Source: Ligustrum vulgare
Lineage: Eukaryota > Streptophyta > Magnoliopsida > Lamiales > Oleaceae
Direction: 5' to 3'
Assembly (NCBI GenBank): GCA_963555705.1
Contig: OY743190.1
Span: forward strand, 8,779,501-8,843,500
DNA length: 64,000 nucleotides
How positions within the stretch are numbered: the first letter of the stretch is position 1; every line of letters starts with the position of its first letter. Below are positions 12,145 through 24,261 of the stretch, one piece after another. The notes beneath the pieces were generated by a model. That model was not told the DNA's origin. It saw nothing but the letters and a program-made list of their open reading frames with translations, and searched no databases. The position numbers and the translations under genes were made by a program.

Positions 12145-12960
12145 AACAGGAGCTGAGACTAATCTCTACTTTAAGTTCCTGAAAACATTTTTCACATTTT
12201 TCTGTCCATTGGAACTTCACACTCTTTCTAGTCAACTGAGTCATCGGCCCTGCAATCTTCGAGAAACCCTCAATAAATCTCCTATAATAACCAGCCAGTC
12301 CCAAGAAACTACGAACTTCGCCTACACTGGTTGATCTAGGCCAATTTGTTACTGCTTCTACTTTAACCGGATCTACTTCAATCCTGTGGGCCGTAACCAC
12401 ATGACCAATAAAACCAACGCGATCAAGCCAAAATTCGCACTTCTTGAATTTCGCATATAATTTCTCCTTCCTCAATGTTTCCAAAACTATACCGAGTTGT
12501 TTCTCGTGTTGCTCCTTATTCTTTGAGTACACAAGTATGTCATCAATAAACACTATGACAAATTGGTCCAGGTACTGATGGAATACTCGATTCATAAGGT
12601 CCATAAATACAGCTGGAGCATTGGTCAAACCAAAAGGCATGACGGTGAACTCATAGTGTCCATAACGAGTCCTGAAAGCAGTCTTTGGTATGTCACTTGC
12701 CTTGATTTTCAATTGATGATACCCCGACCTCAAGTCAATCTTCGAAAACACTGTTGCACCTCTTAGCTAGTCGAATAATTCTTCTATCCTTGGTAGCGGG
12801 TATCTATTTTTGATAGTCAAGCGATTTAACTCTCGATAGTCAATGCACATTCTCATACTCCCATCTTTCTTCTTTACGAAAAGTACTGGAGCGCCCCAAG
12901 GTGATACACTTGGTCGAATGAAACCCTTTTCCAACAACTCTTCCAATTGTAATTTTAATT
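12131..12960 (-). pseudogene. Gypsy reverse transcriptase fragment
   Basis: The open part is 12131-12751, starting [15 protein letters not shown]. It contains the catalytic [11 protein letters not shown] box and [15 protein letters not shown], all close to the chromovirus consensus. Upstream, 12752-12960 carries the N-terminal text ([14 protein letters not shown] type, [12 protein letters not shown]) with an in-frame stop just before the palm domain. It synthesised cDNA in the ancestor and is interrupted here. Confidence 0.88.
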
Positions 12961-13188
12961 CTTAAAGTTCTTTTGGTGCCATTCTGTATGGGGCCTTAGA
13001 AACTGGTGCTGCTCCGGGACCAAGTCATTAGTAAATTCCACCTGTCTATCTTGTAGAATGCCAGGGAGATCTTCCGGAAAAACATCTGAGTAGTCCCGCA
13101 CAATGTTAATATCATGTATGGTCATTTCTGAATGTTTAGACCCAATGACATTAACTAGGAATCCTTGACATGACTCCTTCCTCAACAT
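12955..13188 (-). pseudogene. Gypsy protease-to-RT linker fragment
   Basis: The frame holds the conserved linker VRDYSDVFPEDLPG, which in Ty3/gypsy polyproteins precedes the reverse transcriptase, then loses frame (the normally proline-rich VP segment reads VPEQHQFLRPH). It shows a frameshift between protease and RT. Confidence 0.8.
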
Positions 13189-13299
13189 TTTCTCTGCTTG
13201 TAAAGCCGATACAAGACGAGGTAGAGACTTATACTTTGTTCCAAAGAAACGAAATTCTTCCCCTCCAGGCCCCTGAAATAATACTTCTTTCTCACGACA

Positions 13300-13491
13300 T
13301 CAGATGGTTGCATGATTTAGTCCCAACCAGTCCATGCCTAATATAACATCAAAGTCCTTCATCTCCAAAAGATATAAATCAGCCTCTAATATTTTCCCGT
13401 CAATCTCTATTTTCAAAGCTTTAGTCATCTGATTTGTGCAAAGGGTTATTCCTGAGGGGATACTAACCTCTAATTTAATATCCGTTTCCAC
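13300..13491 (-). pseudogene. Gypsy aspartic protease, C-terminal part
   Basis: The frame ends DVILGMDWLGLNHATI, the hallmark end of the plant gypsy protease. The N-terminal DTGA active-site segment and all of gag are absent, because the element is deleted from here to the LTR remnant at 13541. Confidence 0.85.
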
Positions 13492-13540
13492 ACGAGTAAA
13501 GTTAGACCTAGGGACGGATCGGATTTTTTTGCCATCTCTA

Positions 13541-13755
13541 GCCTAAATACATGATTAATTACAAGCTATCCAACAAGCCCAATATTGATATATTTCTCTA
13601 TATCCCATAAAAACTTACATATATATATATATATATATGGGGTAAATTAAATGAAATTTAGTATATTTACCACTTTAGCCCCTAACCTTCAAAGCATGTA
13701 TAATAGTATGTAAAGAAAATAAATTTTGATTTATGAAAATATTTGGGACCTTACA
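13541..13755 (-). repeat. Remnant of the gypsy 5' LTR
   Basis: About 215 bp matching the end of the LTR at 9957-10161, including the TA-rich stretch and the terminal GGGACCTTACA. The rest of this LTR and gag were lost in one deletion whose junction is near 13540. Confidence 0.88.
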
Positions 13756-13943
13756 GTGCAGTACCTACTTTGGAAGAAGCGTTGTATCTTGGGAGATAGA
13801 CTCCTTCGATCCTGTTAGCACCTTTGCAGGGGGCGAAATCTGTCTTAAGGAGATTTGCTTCGACTTACCTCGTTTCATCTCTCTTCTACATTTCTGTTTT
13901 ATTTTTATTTTATTTTATTATTCCCGTCACATTTTTTACAACA
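13756..13943 (+). repeat. Right LTR of the copia element, second part
   Basis: It resumes the LTR at GTGCAGTACCTACTTTGG and ends TTTACAACA, followed by the GTTGA duplication. It aligns with 2510-2686 of the left LTR. Confidence 0.9.
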
Positions 13944-13948
13944 GTTGA

Positions 13949-14038
13949 TAAGTGATTTGGAGAAATGTGTATATTTAAAAAGTATTTTAAGGAAATATAT
14001 TATTTATAAACTTACTTATAAAGAAGTTTACCAAACTG
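13949..14038. mobile_element. MITE, right half (split by copia insertion)
   Basis: It ends TTTACCAAACTG, the inverted counterpart of CTGTTTGGTAAA at 1916. See the left half at 1916-1984. Confidence 0.6.
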
Positions 14039-14094
14039 AGGTATCATGCTAGGAGCCTAGGATTACGTCTTTGCTAGATGCTTAGATGTTGGAT

Positions 14095-14269
14095 GCTACG
14101 TAGGTCGAAAGATGTCACAAAATTTTTGTTTAAAAACAAATAATGTGATGTTTTCGTGGTAAAACATGTAATTCAAAGGTGAAAAGAAAAAATATGTGTA
14201 ATTAAAAAGTTGTTTTATAAAAATGGATTACTTAAAAATATGTTTAAAAAACATTTGACAAACATAGGC
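14095..14269. mobile_element. Tourist-like MITE, degenerate
   Basis: The left end GCTACGTAGGTC and the reverse complement of the right end, GCCTATGTTTGTC, resemble the ends of the better-preserved copy at 14515-14692; the interiors are also alike (AATGTGATG near the left, AAAATGTATTA/AAAATGGATTA near the right). TAA follows the right end, but the left duplication is lost. Confidence 0.5.
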
Positions 14270-14384
14270 TAAATGTTGAAGATGTTTCCATGAACCATTA
14301 TATTCGCAACATATAATTCCATGTTTGTCGAAATGTTTTTATACCTCAGCTATTAAGTCTATTGACTTTGATTAAGGAAAAAAT

Positions 14385-14476
14385 GAAGGATCAAGGGTCG
14401 GTTATTAAAAAAAATCAAATAACCAAAAAAAAAAAAAGGATAAAATTTAAGAGGTGAATCGGTTGATCCTTCATCC
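14385..14476. repeat. Short foldback sequence
   Basis: TGAAGGATCAAG near the left and TTGATCCTTCA near the right are inverted copies, separated by A-rich DNA. It could be a very small MITE; no target duplication was seen. Confidence 0.4.
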
Positions 14477-14514
14477 TTGAGTTATTTCAATATGGTCAAA
14501 ATTTCAATATTTAA

Positions 14515-14692
14515 GCCTACGTTGGTTAGAAAAAAAATATATATATATATATATTTATAAACAAAAAATGTGATGATGACCGATGTGTTCAAAGTAAAAT
14601 ATGTGATTGAATGTGGTTTGAAATTTTTTTGATTAAAATGATTTGTAAAAATGTATTATTTAAATTTATAAACAAGTTTATCAAACAGAAGC
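14515..14692. mobile_element. Tourist-like (PIF/Harbinger) MITE, 178 bp
   Basis: The ends are GCCTACGTTGG and CAAACAGAAGC (reverse complement GCTTCTGTTTG). It is flanked by TAA at 14512-14514 and 14693-14695, the 3-bp duplication used by PIF/Harbinger. Non-coding. Confidence 0.65.
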
Positions 14693-15125
14693 TAACATAT
14701 AATCATACTGATGTTACAATATTAATTTCTTAAATGTCAACATAAATTCAGTTGTACGTATATCATTCCATTATCATTTTAAGGATCGATTTGCCATGAC
14801 TTTTGCTTTTTATAGTTTCTCGAATAAGCTACATTGGAACAATTTTCTCAAAATGTTCTTCTAATCAAACAAAATACTTAAAATTATCCAGACATGTTAA
14901 AAAGCAATTTTTTAATTTCCAAAACATATTTTGACTATAAAAAACCAAGTAAAACGAGTCCTAACTCCTAAGAGCATTTTCATTGCTACCAGGGATAACA
15001 AAAACACTAAAAATGATCCGACCCAATGAATACCCAATCCAAATGAAGCAAAATTTTCTCAATCCGCGAGGTCGTCTATGAATCACGAGGAGGATAATGA
15101 TTGGGGCCGATTCGCTCCGTTTATA

Positions 15126-15475
15126 GCCTTAGTTTGATAAAAGAACGTGGTTTATAAATTGGATTATTTATGTTTTCAATATAAGATATGTGATTGAAAA
15201 GGGGAGAGGAAAAATATTTGTTGTTAAAAATTGATTTAAAAAATTATGTAGTTCATAAATTGATTTTGCTTTTACTAAAAAGAGGTTGCAAAAAAACAAT
15301 TTAGCCTCTTTTTGGCAAAAGTGTTTCTTTTGGTTTAAAAGCATGTTTCTTTTTACACAATTTTTCAAACTACTTTTTAACCACATATTTTCTCTTTCCA
15401 CTTTTCAACTATATATTTTATCTAGAAAACATAAAAAACGTATTTTTAAACATGTTTCTTTTGCCAAACAAAGCC
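15126..15475. mobile_element. Foldback MITE, 350 bp
   Basis: The left arm GCCTTAGTTTGATAAAAG and the reverse complement of the right arm, GGCTTTGTTTGGCAAAAG, are long imperfect inverted repeats, and the interior arms continue to match (AATATTTGTTGTTAAAAA against AATATGTGGTTAAAAAG). No clean target duplication is visible. It is related in style to the 14515 family. Confidence 0.6.
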
Positions 15476-15829
15476 TAAGTTGGCTAATATCAACATAAAA
15501 AACTTGGGGCAGCGAACGGATCGGTCACCTGATTAGACTCGACCCAAATCGAAAGTTGGCGCATCACGACTACAGATATATAACATCTTAGGTTGTCATG
15601 GGGCGGATATGTTCACCAAGAATGCGTCTAGTTGCCATCACTATATGCTGACTTTCTACTTTAAATGTCGTGTTGACATGACGATAAGATGAATATGACA
15701 AAATTGATATGATATCATTTATTGTAGAAGGATATCAAATATGATGCTCATTTTTAGATGACATATTATACACATTTCACAATGAATTATGCAAAATCTC
15801 TCTCTCTCAAGTTGTCCAGACATTTCCAA

Positions 15830-16760
15830 AAATATGATGTTGCAAGAAACAGAATACTGAAAAAGAGCAAGAGTGTAGAACTAGGAAAAAGGATAAAAAA
15901 AATACAAGAGACAGATATATAGAAACAAAATCTCAACAAATTCTAGAAGATGTCTAGAAATGTTCAATCTTTTAGATACCCTTCTGATGAGGTTCGAAGC
16001 GCGGAAGAAACGTCGGAAAGTTCCGAACTCAGGTTGTGGTTGGACGGATGAATCATGACCCGATGGCTCGACGATGCGGAATAAAGAACTACGACTTTCG
16101 AAACACCACAAGGATTTGCCCAATCTCCTTGATAAGTCTCTGATTTGAACGCCACAAATATTCTCGCGAATATTTGATAAATTCGAGATTAACGCCACAA
16201 GATAATCAATCTTGATAAGTTTGGGTTTGTAATGTGAATCCACACATTAAATAATTGAAAAACATTCAATCTCTGTTTTATTTAATCATCAAAGTCTTAA
16301 TTTACAATGAATCAAAACGGCGTATAAATAAGCAAAATAAAACCCTAATCGCTAATTTACTCAAAATAGAATTCTAACTAACCTAAAATAGCTAAAATAG
16401 GAAAAGGAAATAAAATATACGAAAATCTGGGAAAAATCTGATCCGTTAAGAAGTTACGGCCGTAAAGATGACACTTACGGCCGTAAGTGTGTTTCTGTTT
16501 AAGGTTACGGCCGTGATCCCTTATTTACGGCCGTAAATCAAAAATCTTGAAATTCTGCATTTTAACTCGAGGGGAGGTTACGGCCGTGACATATGTTGGT
16601 TACGGCCGTGAAAGCACTTATGCATAATTTTTTGATTCCTTTCGACACGGTTTGATCTTCAAAGCTCGTCGAACCTGCTGAATTCTTGTTTTGGCTTGAA
16701 TATTTAAATTTTCCCGTCAAACCTGCTATGACTCCGATTGTCGAGGGTCCGGATCACATC
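15830..16760 (-). other. Probable retroelement fragment, family not recognised
   Basis: This stretch differs in composition from its flanks and reads like the non-coding part of a retroelement in minus orientation. The minus frame at 15881-16243 (120 codons) has no motif I recognise, so I do not call it a gene. The right part has the repeated TTACGGCCGTAA motif and ends near GTCCGGATCACATCACC. No terminal repeat or target duplication could be found. Confidence 0.35.
16454..16611. repeat. Six copies of a 12-bp palindrome TTACGGCCGTAA
   Basis: Perfect copies lie at 16454, 16475 and 16525; TTACGGCCGTGA variants lie at 16505, 16578 and 16600. The motif is a perfect palindrome with a GC-rich core in AT-rich DNA. 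Spacing is irregular (20-53 bp), so it is not a simple tandem repeat. Confidence 0.9.
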
Positions 16761-17331
16761 ACCTTCTATCCATTTTTAATAAGAAAGTCATAAGGAAAGT
16801 TTCATTCAAATTTTATTGAATTAATCATTTTCATGCTTTTCTCGAAGGTCTAGATAAAATTCCAATCTACTAACGAATTATCTAGAATAATTCATAAATC
16901 TAGGGTGCATAATTAAATTTTCAAAACAAGGATTTTTTTTCTTTCCTATTTTTCCATTTCTCTTTTTTTGAAATAAGTAGTGCCACGTATATTTTGTCTC
17001 CTCTGCATAATCGTCATATCAACTGGACATTTAAAATAGAAGATGACATTGGGGACACTCTAAGCAAATTAGTTTCACCCATAAGTCAAGCTAGGTGGGT
17101 GCACTGAAAATCATCAACTAAAGCTGAGAATAATTATTAAAAGGAATTAATGAACTATTATTAACATTCCATTTGATCTTTTCAAAGTGAGTCTTTTGCT
17201 AATTAAATTGATTGCTTGGAACCAATTTTGGAAAGAAGGAACAATACTGTGTTCGTGTTATCCCCTCAATTATATTTTTGTTGAAATAAAAATTGATGCT
17301 CCAACGCACTATCGATATAACGTGTACTCAT
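16612..17331. other. Intergenic DNA, no gene recognised
   Basis: No coding motif or terminal repeat found. Its last five bases (17327-17331, CTCAT) are the target duplication of the next element. Confidence 0.5.
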
Positions 17332-18575
17332 TGTTGAGAAATCGGGTTGTTCTACTCACAAAAATTGATTTCTTGTGATAGATCATTCCGTTACAGAATT
17401 TTCCGTTCTATGTATTCAACTTGGAATAAATAATTTTGTACACATAAAAAGAAAAAGATATTACCCTTGTAGCGTGCTTTACAATAATCTCTTTTCGCTG
17501 CTTCTTAATTTTACCAAAGTTTCAAACCCTCAACCTTTCCTCGGTGTTCTCCAATGACAGCTGTGAAGGTGCGTGGCCACCTTTCTCAAGACCTAGGTTA
17601 AACTATGATTAGAGTTTCTTTGTAAAGAGGAAACACACACTACACACTTTAGTGTGTGTTTCGCCACTTTGCCAATTAGGTTAAGAAAAATAGTCTTAAG
17701 AGACTATTTGTAACCTCTTTACATTCCAAAACCCTACCAGACCTAGTACCATAACTCAGGCCCATTTCTGCACAACTCGATACAGATAATAAGCCTGTAT
17801 AAACCCATTATAGTGAAGCCACCGACGGAACCTGATCGGACCTAATTAAACTAAGCTCCAATAAATTAATTATGACCCGATCAACTCTTGATCAGTCAAA
17901 ATTAATTTATTAATCACGTTCTGTTCAACTAAAAGAACGAGATTGCACTCTTAGTAAAATTGAAATTACTGAAACAATTAATCAATAATTATATCTTCTG
18001 ATTTATCGTTCTTACATGTTACCCTCGTCGATCAACTCGAATATTCTGAGCAAGTTAAAATGACCAAAATGCCCTTCTTCGAATATTCATAAATTCTCAA
18101 CTCTCATTTTCTATCTGACGTTCGATGTGATCCCATCACATCATAGAATTCAACAGTCACTGTCGAATTACTGAGCTCAGATTCAACTGTCCACTAGAAG
18201 AACAAGTGAGATTATGATCATACCTAAAAGGTGACGGATTCCATAATACGAATATATGTTCCTCGTTAGTTCACTTTAATTCCCAAAATACCGAGATATT
18301 GATCAGCAATTGATCTCACCCATTGATACCTCAAAGAACTTTAATAAAATCGAGACGATCTTATCAAAATAAATTGTCCATATTTATTTACTGATCGTGA
18401 ACGTTAATTTTAGATCGAATTACAAATTGAATCTTTCTGTGTTTAATAACTTAAACACTCAATCTGTAATATTAAATCGACCAATGGACAAACGCAACTT
18501 TATATTAATACAATCAATAAACATTTTATTTCGAATGTCGTGAATTATACTCTATGGGCATATATAATTTCAACA
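17332..18575 (-). repeat. 3' LTR of the second copia element
   Basis: 1244 bp. It lacks a 167-bp segment present in the other LTR at about 25272-25438; the junction retains a single ACTT where the longer copy has ACTT at both edges. Confidence 0.92.
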
Positions 18576-21500
18576 ATCTCCCACTTGCCCTTGGAGTATA
18601 CATAAAACATCGAAGCATCCATCTTGTCAACACCATCATTACACTAATGATTATGTCCTCAACCAAGATAGTAACTCCTTTCAATGTAAGTCACGGTTGT
18701 ATAACAAATAATCCAAGATTGTGTTATACCCAACCAATTAACCATATTATCTCCCAACTATATTCCAATTTTGACGACTCTTGAGAGTCCTAGTCAAATC
18801 AGATCTTAATTAGTTTTAATCCATCAGATCACAAACTGAATAGATAAGCAAATATTTACTCGTTTTCCGAAAACGCTTCAGTACATGCTTTACCTCTATT
18901 CAATTATCTGATCCTGGATCAAACTAATAATCACTAACAATTTCCCCAGCATAAGATATGACCTATCTAGTGCAAAGTAAGGCTTCCTATAGTCGGAGCA
19001 TAAGGAACCTTCTCTATCTTACCATGAGTCTTAGAAGAATACTCATAAGATAGATAAAGTCCACAAAGAACATTATTCCTTTCAAGACTTCAATATTGCA
19101 AATGTAGATAGTATCTTTTTATTACATAAAACTTGAGACTATTCTATTCCATTTTTCTCCCACTCCGAAAAGTACGGATGTCTAGAAAAATAGACAGTCA
19201 TCTACAAGTCCTTCAAGTCTAATTGCTGGTACCAACTACTATTTAATGAAAATACTCTCACACATAAGTAGAGTGTCATTCAAATAAATAGTCGCGAAAA
19301 CTGTCTCATCTTTCTGTATACACGAGTATACTTAAGGTATATTAAAATTTTGATCAAGAACATGTATCACAATGGTTCTATCAAAATCTATATTCCATAT
19401 CTTGAATAATTACCCAAATCCAAAGTTGGAAACTTGTAAGTCATGCATTTTACGTTCATGGTCTTTAATATGAACTCATCAGATTACACTTTGTAAATGA
19501 TTTCCTCAAGATGCATTCAAGAAACATTATCTTGACATCCATTTGTCGTACCTCATTTTCACAATGAACGACAATGGATAAAAGATCCAGGTAAACTTTT
19601 GCATGGCTATTGGCGAGAAGGGTTCCACAAACCCACAACCATAAGCCTTGCACTAAAGGTATCAACCTTTCCATCTATCATTCTTTTATCATCTTAAAAA
19701 TCATCACACCCTATAGGTTTGACCCCATTGGGTGTGTCTACAAATATCCAAACTTTGTTGGATTACTAGGAATCTAATTCCGAGTTCACATTCACCTTCC
19801 ATGATTTCAAGTCTATAACTTCTACCACTTCCCTAAATGAGGAGTTCTTCTCTTATTTCAGTAGAGACGGTCTAAAAAGACTCTCCGTGGAATAAGAGTC
19901 AAGAAGGTGGTCTTACAACCCTCCCACTCCAATTAGTCGCTGGAAGTGTATTTTCATTATGTCCAAACAGAGTCCCTTCCTATTCTCCCACTACTTGGTA
20001 TATCCCTAATTGGGATCAACCTCTTCACTGCCTCTTTATGAAGATAAAGAAGAGACAGAACAGTGAGAACAACTTCGACTACAACCTTTGGTTTTCCCCT
20101 GTCCATTGGGATCACCAGGCAAGAATAGTTGTTGAACCACTTGCCCATTCTCCCACTAGGATCAGCAATCATCGGTTCCGTAGGAAGTTTCAAATCATCA
20201 AGATTAATTCTATGCAGAAATCTGGAATCAAGTTGTTTGAACAACGTTCTAACATCTCATCCAATAGAATTTTACTTGTTGATTTGTATTCTTCTATATG
20301 CCTTATCCTCTAAGAAAGCTACATTTGTACTCAACAAATACTTTCTTGACGAGAGGATTATAGAAGAAATAATTTCTAGTTTCATTGTATACCTTATATA
20401 TAATCAAACCTTCATTATTGCCAACATCTCGTCAATCCTTGCTTTCAGCTAGTGTGCCAAGAGTCCCCAAAACTGAATGTGTTATAGACTGGGCTTGCAC
20501 CCATGCCACAACTCTAGGGGTATTTCAGGAAATGAATTAATGGTACTAGGCTATGAAGGAACCTGACTATCTCCGGTATACATTCCCAAATGAAACTAGT
20601 AACGAGGATAACTCATCATTGATTTGGTATTACCTTGTTCTCCTTTTCCGATAAATGGTTCATAAACTCATATGAGAGATACACAAACCTCGATCAAATC
20701 GAAGTATCTTGATTCTCTTAATTACTTCTCAACTTCTGTCCAAAATTCTAGAAACATTTCAGATCAATGAAATATTAAGTATAGAATCGAGATCTGGAGT
20801 GATCATCAATAAAAGTGATGAATTACTCGTACTCTCTCATATCTTGAGCACCAAAGAATCCACACATATCGAAAGTGTATTAATCTCCAAACTCTTAAGT
20901 CCATTTAATGTATAAGGACTCTTGGTTATCTAATCCACTAAACAAGATTCAGAAAACAAGATAGATTCCACCTCAGATCCTTTTTGAGGTCCATCCCTTA
21001 CTAGTATTAGAATCGAATTTTAGATAAGTGTGATCAAGCCTAAGATCTTAATCATTTTACCCTCTAAATAAAATTCAAAAGCCCACATAGATTCCACCTC
21101 CAAAATACTTAGAGGCTATCTTTACTAGTCTTTCAATCTTATTTAGATAAATATGATTATCTTAAGATCTTATCAAAGAGTTCATTAACACAAGGAGTCA
21201 TCTATCCCTTATCACTTGTAGTAATATTACACTTAGAACCATTTACAAGACTTTGAGATTGTTAACCATTTGTCTCTCAATAATAAGAGCATTATTTAAC
21301 TTAATTCCAACTAATAACTGGAGATTAAGTGCTAAATAATTCCGCTCAAATAATAAAGAGACAAAATAACAATCAAATTGTTTCGCAAACATAAAAGCCT
21401 AACGGCTCTTTCCATATTACCATACCCATGCTTATCCTTATAGTATACTCTATCTCATTGTGTCATTTGGTCACCTAGGACCATATTGCAACAACTTGCA

Positions 21501-24247
21501 ATAGTGATTAGTTACTCTAGAATTTATAATAAATATAGACTCAATTACTAACCATAACACAATGAATAGAGTCTTACTCCATTATAGAGTTTCCGGGAAA
21601 TGCTACTTCCTCAGTAATTCTATCTTTGCTCAAAAACAAAAAGGTTAGAGGGCCTACTATACTATCCGTTGCTTTAAAATAATCTCTTCTTTATGAATAA
21701 CTTACATTGAACCTTTCAGGGACACGTTCATCCTGGTGAATATAGTCCAGACTGAACCGCAGGAGATCATCTTAAAAGATTTCTCAAGCATTATGTCACA
21801 TGAATCAATGTTTACAAGTGGAACCTCCACCACATTAAAGTGACCAATCATGTTTTACCAAATGGTCTCTTGTAAAAATCGTGATCGGTTCATAAGTAGA
21901 GATATATTATAGCTTGATAGCATATTTTGTATAACTCCATAATTAAAATGTTCAAATTATCATAAATACCCTTCCATCGGGAAAATAAATATGGTATCAT
22001 ATTTTGATGTTTTTATTGCGAAGTACTTGACGTGAGAATCGAAACTATGCAATAAACCATCTCATCAAAATAAAATCATTTTCATTGGAAGATTTATAAT
22101 TATTTTTGAACAAGGATCTTCTAGCACGAACAAATGTCATAAGTGGAAAGAATTATAACAAGACATGTTACAGTTTTCGCAAATTAGTTGGTGATGTCTA
22201 AACATATAACTAGTTGTGGAAATACGACATTCAAATAAAATAAATGTATTAAACACGAGTTGCATAAATGATGAATACTTTCATATATGATGCATGAAGA
22301 AAAATTATGCACAAGTAGACCCAAAACTACTATAATATGACGACAACCTAAAACCCCCCAAAATCTTAAACACATTTCTCTATAGGAGAAATAAATGTGA
22401 TTTATAGTTAGGCTGGGACCTTCCCACTAAATTAAATATATCTAGCATCTCATGCAATATTTAATTTATAGTCGTTAAAATTTGGCCATCATTGACATCG
22501 TTTGGATATTCTATAGGAAGTCCCCACGATGTCATTGATTTAAGTGTCTAACCCCTATATTAAAAATATTTCAAGTACCAAATTAATTATGTCACCTATA
22601 GGGTAATCATGATTAATTCACACTTAAAAAATTATCACCTAATTGGGCCCAATCCAGTAACCAAAACAGTGCAGCCCTCCTATAGGGAGACTAATTAGAT
22701 TAGCACGAGGCATACACAAATTTTTACTAATGGACTAATAGGGGAGGCCGTGAGTTCAAAAATCGCACCCTCGCTCACTTAATATTTTGAACTCTTGGGT
22801 TTTAATTAATAATTATCCAATCAATTTTAACTCTTAAAATCAATTTAATTATTAATAAATATATTTATTTTCTAATCTAATATTTAGAAAATAAAATAAA
22901 ATATAAAACAATGCATGACAGTGTAGTACCTAGAGCGGTGTATATGCGATCTACATGACATGTTATTTAATGACATTCATTCACAATTTAATTAAAGAAA
23001 TAAATAAATGCGATAATAAATTAACTTAGAACATAATTTATGGCCCAAACCTAGACACAAAATTACAAATAAATTAAAGTATCTATTAAGCCACAAGCCG
23101 GCCCAATTCTTCAATTCCCATTTGCAAGTGTCCAGCCCACAGCTCCAAAGCTATAATCCTCGGTCCAAAATTCAAAGTTCAATACGTAGTGATCCAATTG
23201 AATATTCCAGCCCACCGTAAAATTCAGTCCACATTACAATGGCCCGCTAAACAATTTAGCCCACATTGCAGTTAATAAAAGTGAATCCATTTTACAAATA
23301 CAAAGCCCATATTCAAAAAAAAAATTAAATCTGGCCCAAGTGAATAATGGACCCATCTCCATCTTCTTCATTTCACTTCCTGCATGATGAATATATACAA
23401 TATATATATATACACAGTATCGAAATGAAGCCGCCGCCATTTGTGGAAGTGCCATCGCCGGAAAACGCCTGGAACCATATCACCACAGCACCAGTCTCCG
23501 TGTACCGCCGCCGCAACCGCCATCAAGGTGGTATGGACCACCGCTCGCAGTAGCGGCAGCACCACGGTGGTGCTGCAGATCGACCGCAACACTGCACAGG
23601 AAGCAGCACTTGTGGTGCCGCTGCTGCCGCGATCCAGGTGAGGTCACGACGCCAGAGGCGACGCGATGAAACACCCATCGCAGCGGTAACACCCACAGGT
23701 GCTACTGACTATGTGCAGCGGCACCTGTGGGTGCCTCTGCCGCCGCGATCGAGGCGAGATCGCAGCACCAAAAGCGCCGCCATCAACCGCCGATTGTAGC
23801 GGCAGAACCCACGAGTGCCGTCGAGTCCCTTCATGTTGTTCATGGCTGATTTCTGAAAATTGTAAGCCAAGTCCTTCATGTGTTGAGGAAGATGAAGTTG
23901 AGTCTCCTTTTCGAAATTGCCTTGGAAGTCCTTCAATCTGGAAATTCTAAATCTGGTCTTCTGATTTTATAATTACAACAGAAATTACACAAACCCTAAT
24001 TTTATTGCAAAAATCAAAATCAAAGGGGAAAACATGGAGTCGTAATCCACCCCCTTTGTTACAAGACTCGATAAAACAATACAAGAATTTACAAAATAAA
24101 ATCTAAGGCCATAAATTAGTTCAATAAAAACTTCATGTATCCAATAACAATCAAATCACATAAAACCTAACACCGCCCTTTACTAACACATGCATAAACA
24201 AAATTATTTAATCCTAAATACATAAAACAGTATAAAAAAAACCTGAC
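18576..24247 (-). pseudogene. Degenerate copia gag-pol region
   Basis: The polypurine tract is the complement of 18576-18590 (GGCAAGTGGGAGAT). A decayed reverse transcriptase block is at 19465-19674, where VRQMDVKIMFLE matches the copia box with QMDVKTAFL. The integrase core is at about 20650-20860 ([11 protein letters not shown], then VYLSYEFMNHLSEK with stops). Its C-terminal part is at about 20440-20560 (ELWHGCKPSL), and a FYNPLVKKVFVEYK-like segment is near 20340-20380. Many stops and frameshifts show the coding region is dead. I could not recognise gag between about 21000 and 24200. Confidence 0.75.
23430..23830. other. GC-rich island inside the second copia element
   Basis: About 400 bp of GC-rich sequence with repeated GCCGCCGC and CCACAGGTGC/CACCTGTGGGTGC pieces, set in very AT-rich DNA about 430-830 bp inside the primer site. 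Open frames on both strands follow from composition, and none has a motif I recognise. It may be an acquired fragment or the element's own gag leader. Confidence 0.5.
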
Positions 24248-24259
24248 GCTTTGATACCA
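24248..24259 (-). promoter_or_regulatory. Primer-binding site (initiator Met tRNA type)
   Basis: On the minus strand it reads TGGTATCAAAGC, one base from the common plant copia primer site TGGTATCAGAGC, two bases inside the 5' LTR. It sets the orientation of the element. Confidence 0.88.
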
Positions 24260-24261
24260 AT

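Larger units (their letters stand above)
8268..13755 (-). mobile_element. Ty3/gypsy chromovirus (Tekay/Del type), truncated, nested in the copia LTR
   Basis: The ends are TGTAACGACCC and GGACCTTACA. The flanks GTGCG (8263-8267) and GTGCA (13756-13760) are a 5-bp duplication with one change. The coding order on the minus strand is protease remnant, reverse transcriptase, RNase H, integrase, chromodomain-like tail, the order of Ty3/gypsy. The downstream LTR is complete (8268-10161), but the upstream one keeps only about 215 bp (13541-13755), and gag is gone: one deletion removed most of the 5' LTR and gag. The duplicated LTR text (CTAAATACATGATTAATT and following) proves the two ends belong together. 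Confidence 0.92.
1985..13943 (+). mobile_element. Ty1/copia LTR retrotransposon, internally deleted and nested
   Basis: The long terminal repeats begin TGTT and end TTTACAACA. The element is flanked by an exact 5-bp duplication GTTGA at 1980-1984 and 13944-13948, so the two outer LTR ends belong to one insertion. The internal region encodes gag, the protease motif and the pre-integrase domain, then jumps to the last part of RNase H; most of integrase and all of reverse transcriptase are missing, so it is non-autonomous. Two later insertions sit inside: a solo LTR in gag (2928-5428) and a Ty3/gypsy element in the right LTR (8268-13755). Removing both leaves about 4 kb. No standard Met-tRNA primer site (TGGTATCAGAGC type) follows the left LTR. 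Confidence 0.92.

Noticed and set aside
15881..16243. Minus-strand frame of 120 codons
   Set aside because: No start context or domain I recognise, and it lies in retroelement-like non-coding DNA, so I did not call a gene.
23234..23950. Cluster of 60-80-codon frames on both strands
   Set aside because: They follow from the GC-rich island; overlapping frames on both strands with no shared domain argue against coding.
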